Shown piece after piece: positions 63,805 to 64,000 of a stretch of 64,000 bases of DNA (positions are counted from its first letter, which is position 1; each line of letters starts with the position of its first letter). The stretch is from Winogradskyella vincentii. GTDB lineage: Bacteria; Bacteroidota; Bacteroidia; Flavobacteriales; Flavobacteriaceae. The notes under the pieces are model-generated. The model saw only the letters and a program-made list of their open reading frames with translations, did not search any database and was not told the origin of the DNA. The translations under genes were made by a program, and so were the position numbers. The DNA lies in NCBI RefSeq assembly GCF_020166345.1, contig NZ_JAIUJS010000002.1, forward strand, positions 496,001 through 560,000, written 5' to 3'.

Positions 63805-64000
63805 ATGGCGTCTCATTACGAAGCACCTATTAGAAGACCTTTAGTAACTGGAGAAAAATCTTATCACGATGTTACTGTTGATGTGGCTCGTCCAGTCGAA
63901 GGCAAAGCCAATAAAGCATGGTGGATTGTTTTCAGCATTTCCTTGGCAGCGTTTCTTTGGGGAATAGGTTGTATTATTTATACTATCTCCACAGGTATTG
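63805..64000 (+). CDS. actC: Alternative complex III membrane subunit C, 5' part
   Basis: The frame opens at 63805 (MASHYEAPIRRPLVTGEKSY) and is still open at the window edge after 65 residues. The start of the first span (AWWIVFSISLAAFLWGIGC) is visible. By position after actA-actB and the N-terminal pattern this is the NrfD-type quinol-binding subunit ActC. Only the N-terminus is available. Confidence 0.85.
   Translation, partial: MASHYEAPIRRPLVTGEKSYHDVTVDVARPVEGKANKAWWIVFSISLAAFLWGIGCIIYTISTGI

Noticed and set aside
1..64000. CRISPR array, insertion sequence, prophage or integrase attachment site
   Set aside because: No regularly spaced repeats, transposase or integrase genes or terminal inverted repeats were found; both tRNA genes have no repeated 3' end nearby.

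Overview
The window is an AT-rich chromosome segment of a member of the Flavobacteriaceae (Bacteroidota). The grounds are: promoters of the Bacteroidota type (TTTG, about 19 nt, TAnnTTTG) instead of -35/-10 boxes; almost no Shine-Dalgarno sequences; many SPII lipoproteins and outer-membrane barrels; an ExbB-ExbD-ExbD-PorT cluster; alternative complex III; and type I ribosomal and tRNA-synthetase proteins typical of marine flavobacteria. Most of the window is core genome; there are no insertion sequences, prophages or CRISPR arrays.

Layout. 1-3.5 kb: the 3' part of a denitrification module on the minus strand (cytochrome c, FAS1 lipoprotein, clade II nosZ cut by the window edge) with a divergent Rrf2 Fe-S regulator. 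3.5-8.2 kb: outer-membrane barrel, then sucA-sucB. 8.2-8.7 kb: a gene-poor stretch with two copies of a 61-bp promoter-like repeat, each carrying a perfect 18-bp palindrome, hairpins and a 37-residue membrane microprotein, directly behind a NarL-type response regulator. 9.4-11.8 kb: retropepsin-like protease, TatD, asparaginase, tRNA-Ser(GGA). 11.9-15.0 kb: exbB, a membrane protein, exbD, exbD, porT. 15.0-21.0 kb: membrane protein, rpoN, asnS and an RND/MMPL exporter. 21.2-26.8 kb: barrel, frr, pyrH, tsf, rpsB, rpsI, rplM. 26.9-34.8 kb: DUF3179 lipoprotein with partner barrel, a universal stress protein, an adenosine-deaminase-like protein, Sua5, polA and a small secreted protein. 34.85-35.06 kb: a diverged tandem repeat with a tiny ORF. 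35.1-47.3 kb: an aldehyde dehydrogenase and a divergent glycan locus (GH92, sugar MFS, glycosylasparaginase on minus; GH20, cutC, GH2 on plus). 47.3-53.0 kb: metallophosphoesterase, cysteine-less thioredoxin-like protein, polysaccharide deacetylase, DUF2723 membrane protein. 53.2-59.1 kb: tRNA-Gln(UUG), tandem universal stress protein, rimP-nusA-infB, SPOR protein. 59.4-64 kb: actA, actB and the start of actC.

How it fits together. The respiratory parts (nos module, 2-oxoglutarate dehydrogenase, alternative complex III) bracket the window, and a TGAT-N4-ATCA palindrome occurs at the nos/Rrf2 divergent promoter and the actA promoter, with a weaker copy upstream of a stress protein, which suggests a CRP/FNR-type redox regulon. 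The glycan locus has an enzyme set suited to dismantling N-linked oligosaccharides down to the GlcNAc-Asn bond. The least explained sequence is the 8.2-8.7 kb repeat/palindrome region; next come the 34.9-35.05 kb repeat and the attenuator-like leader of rimP.
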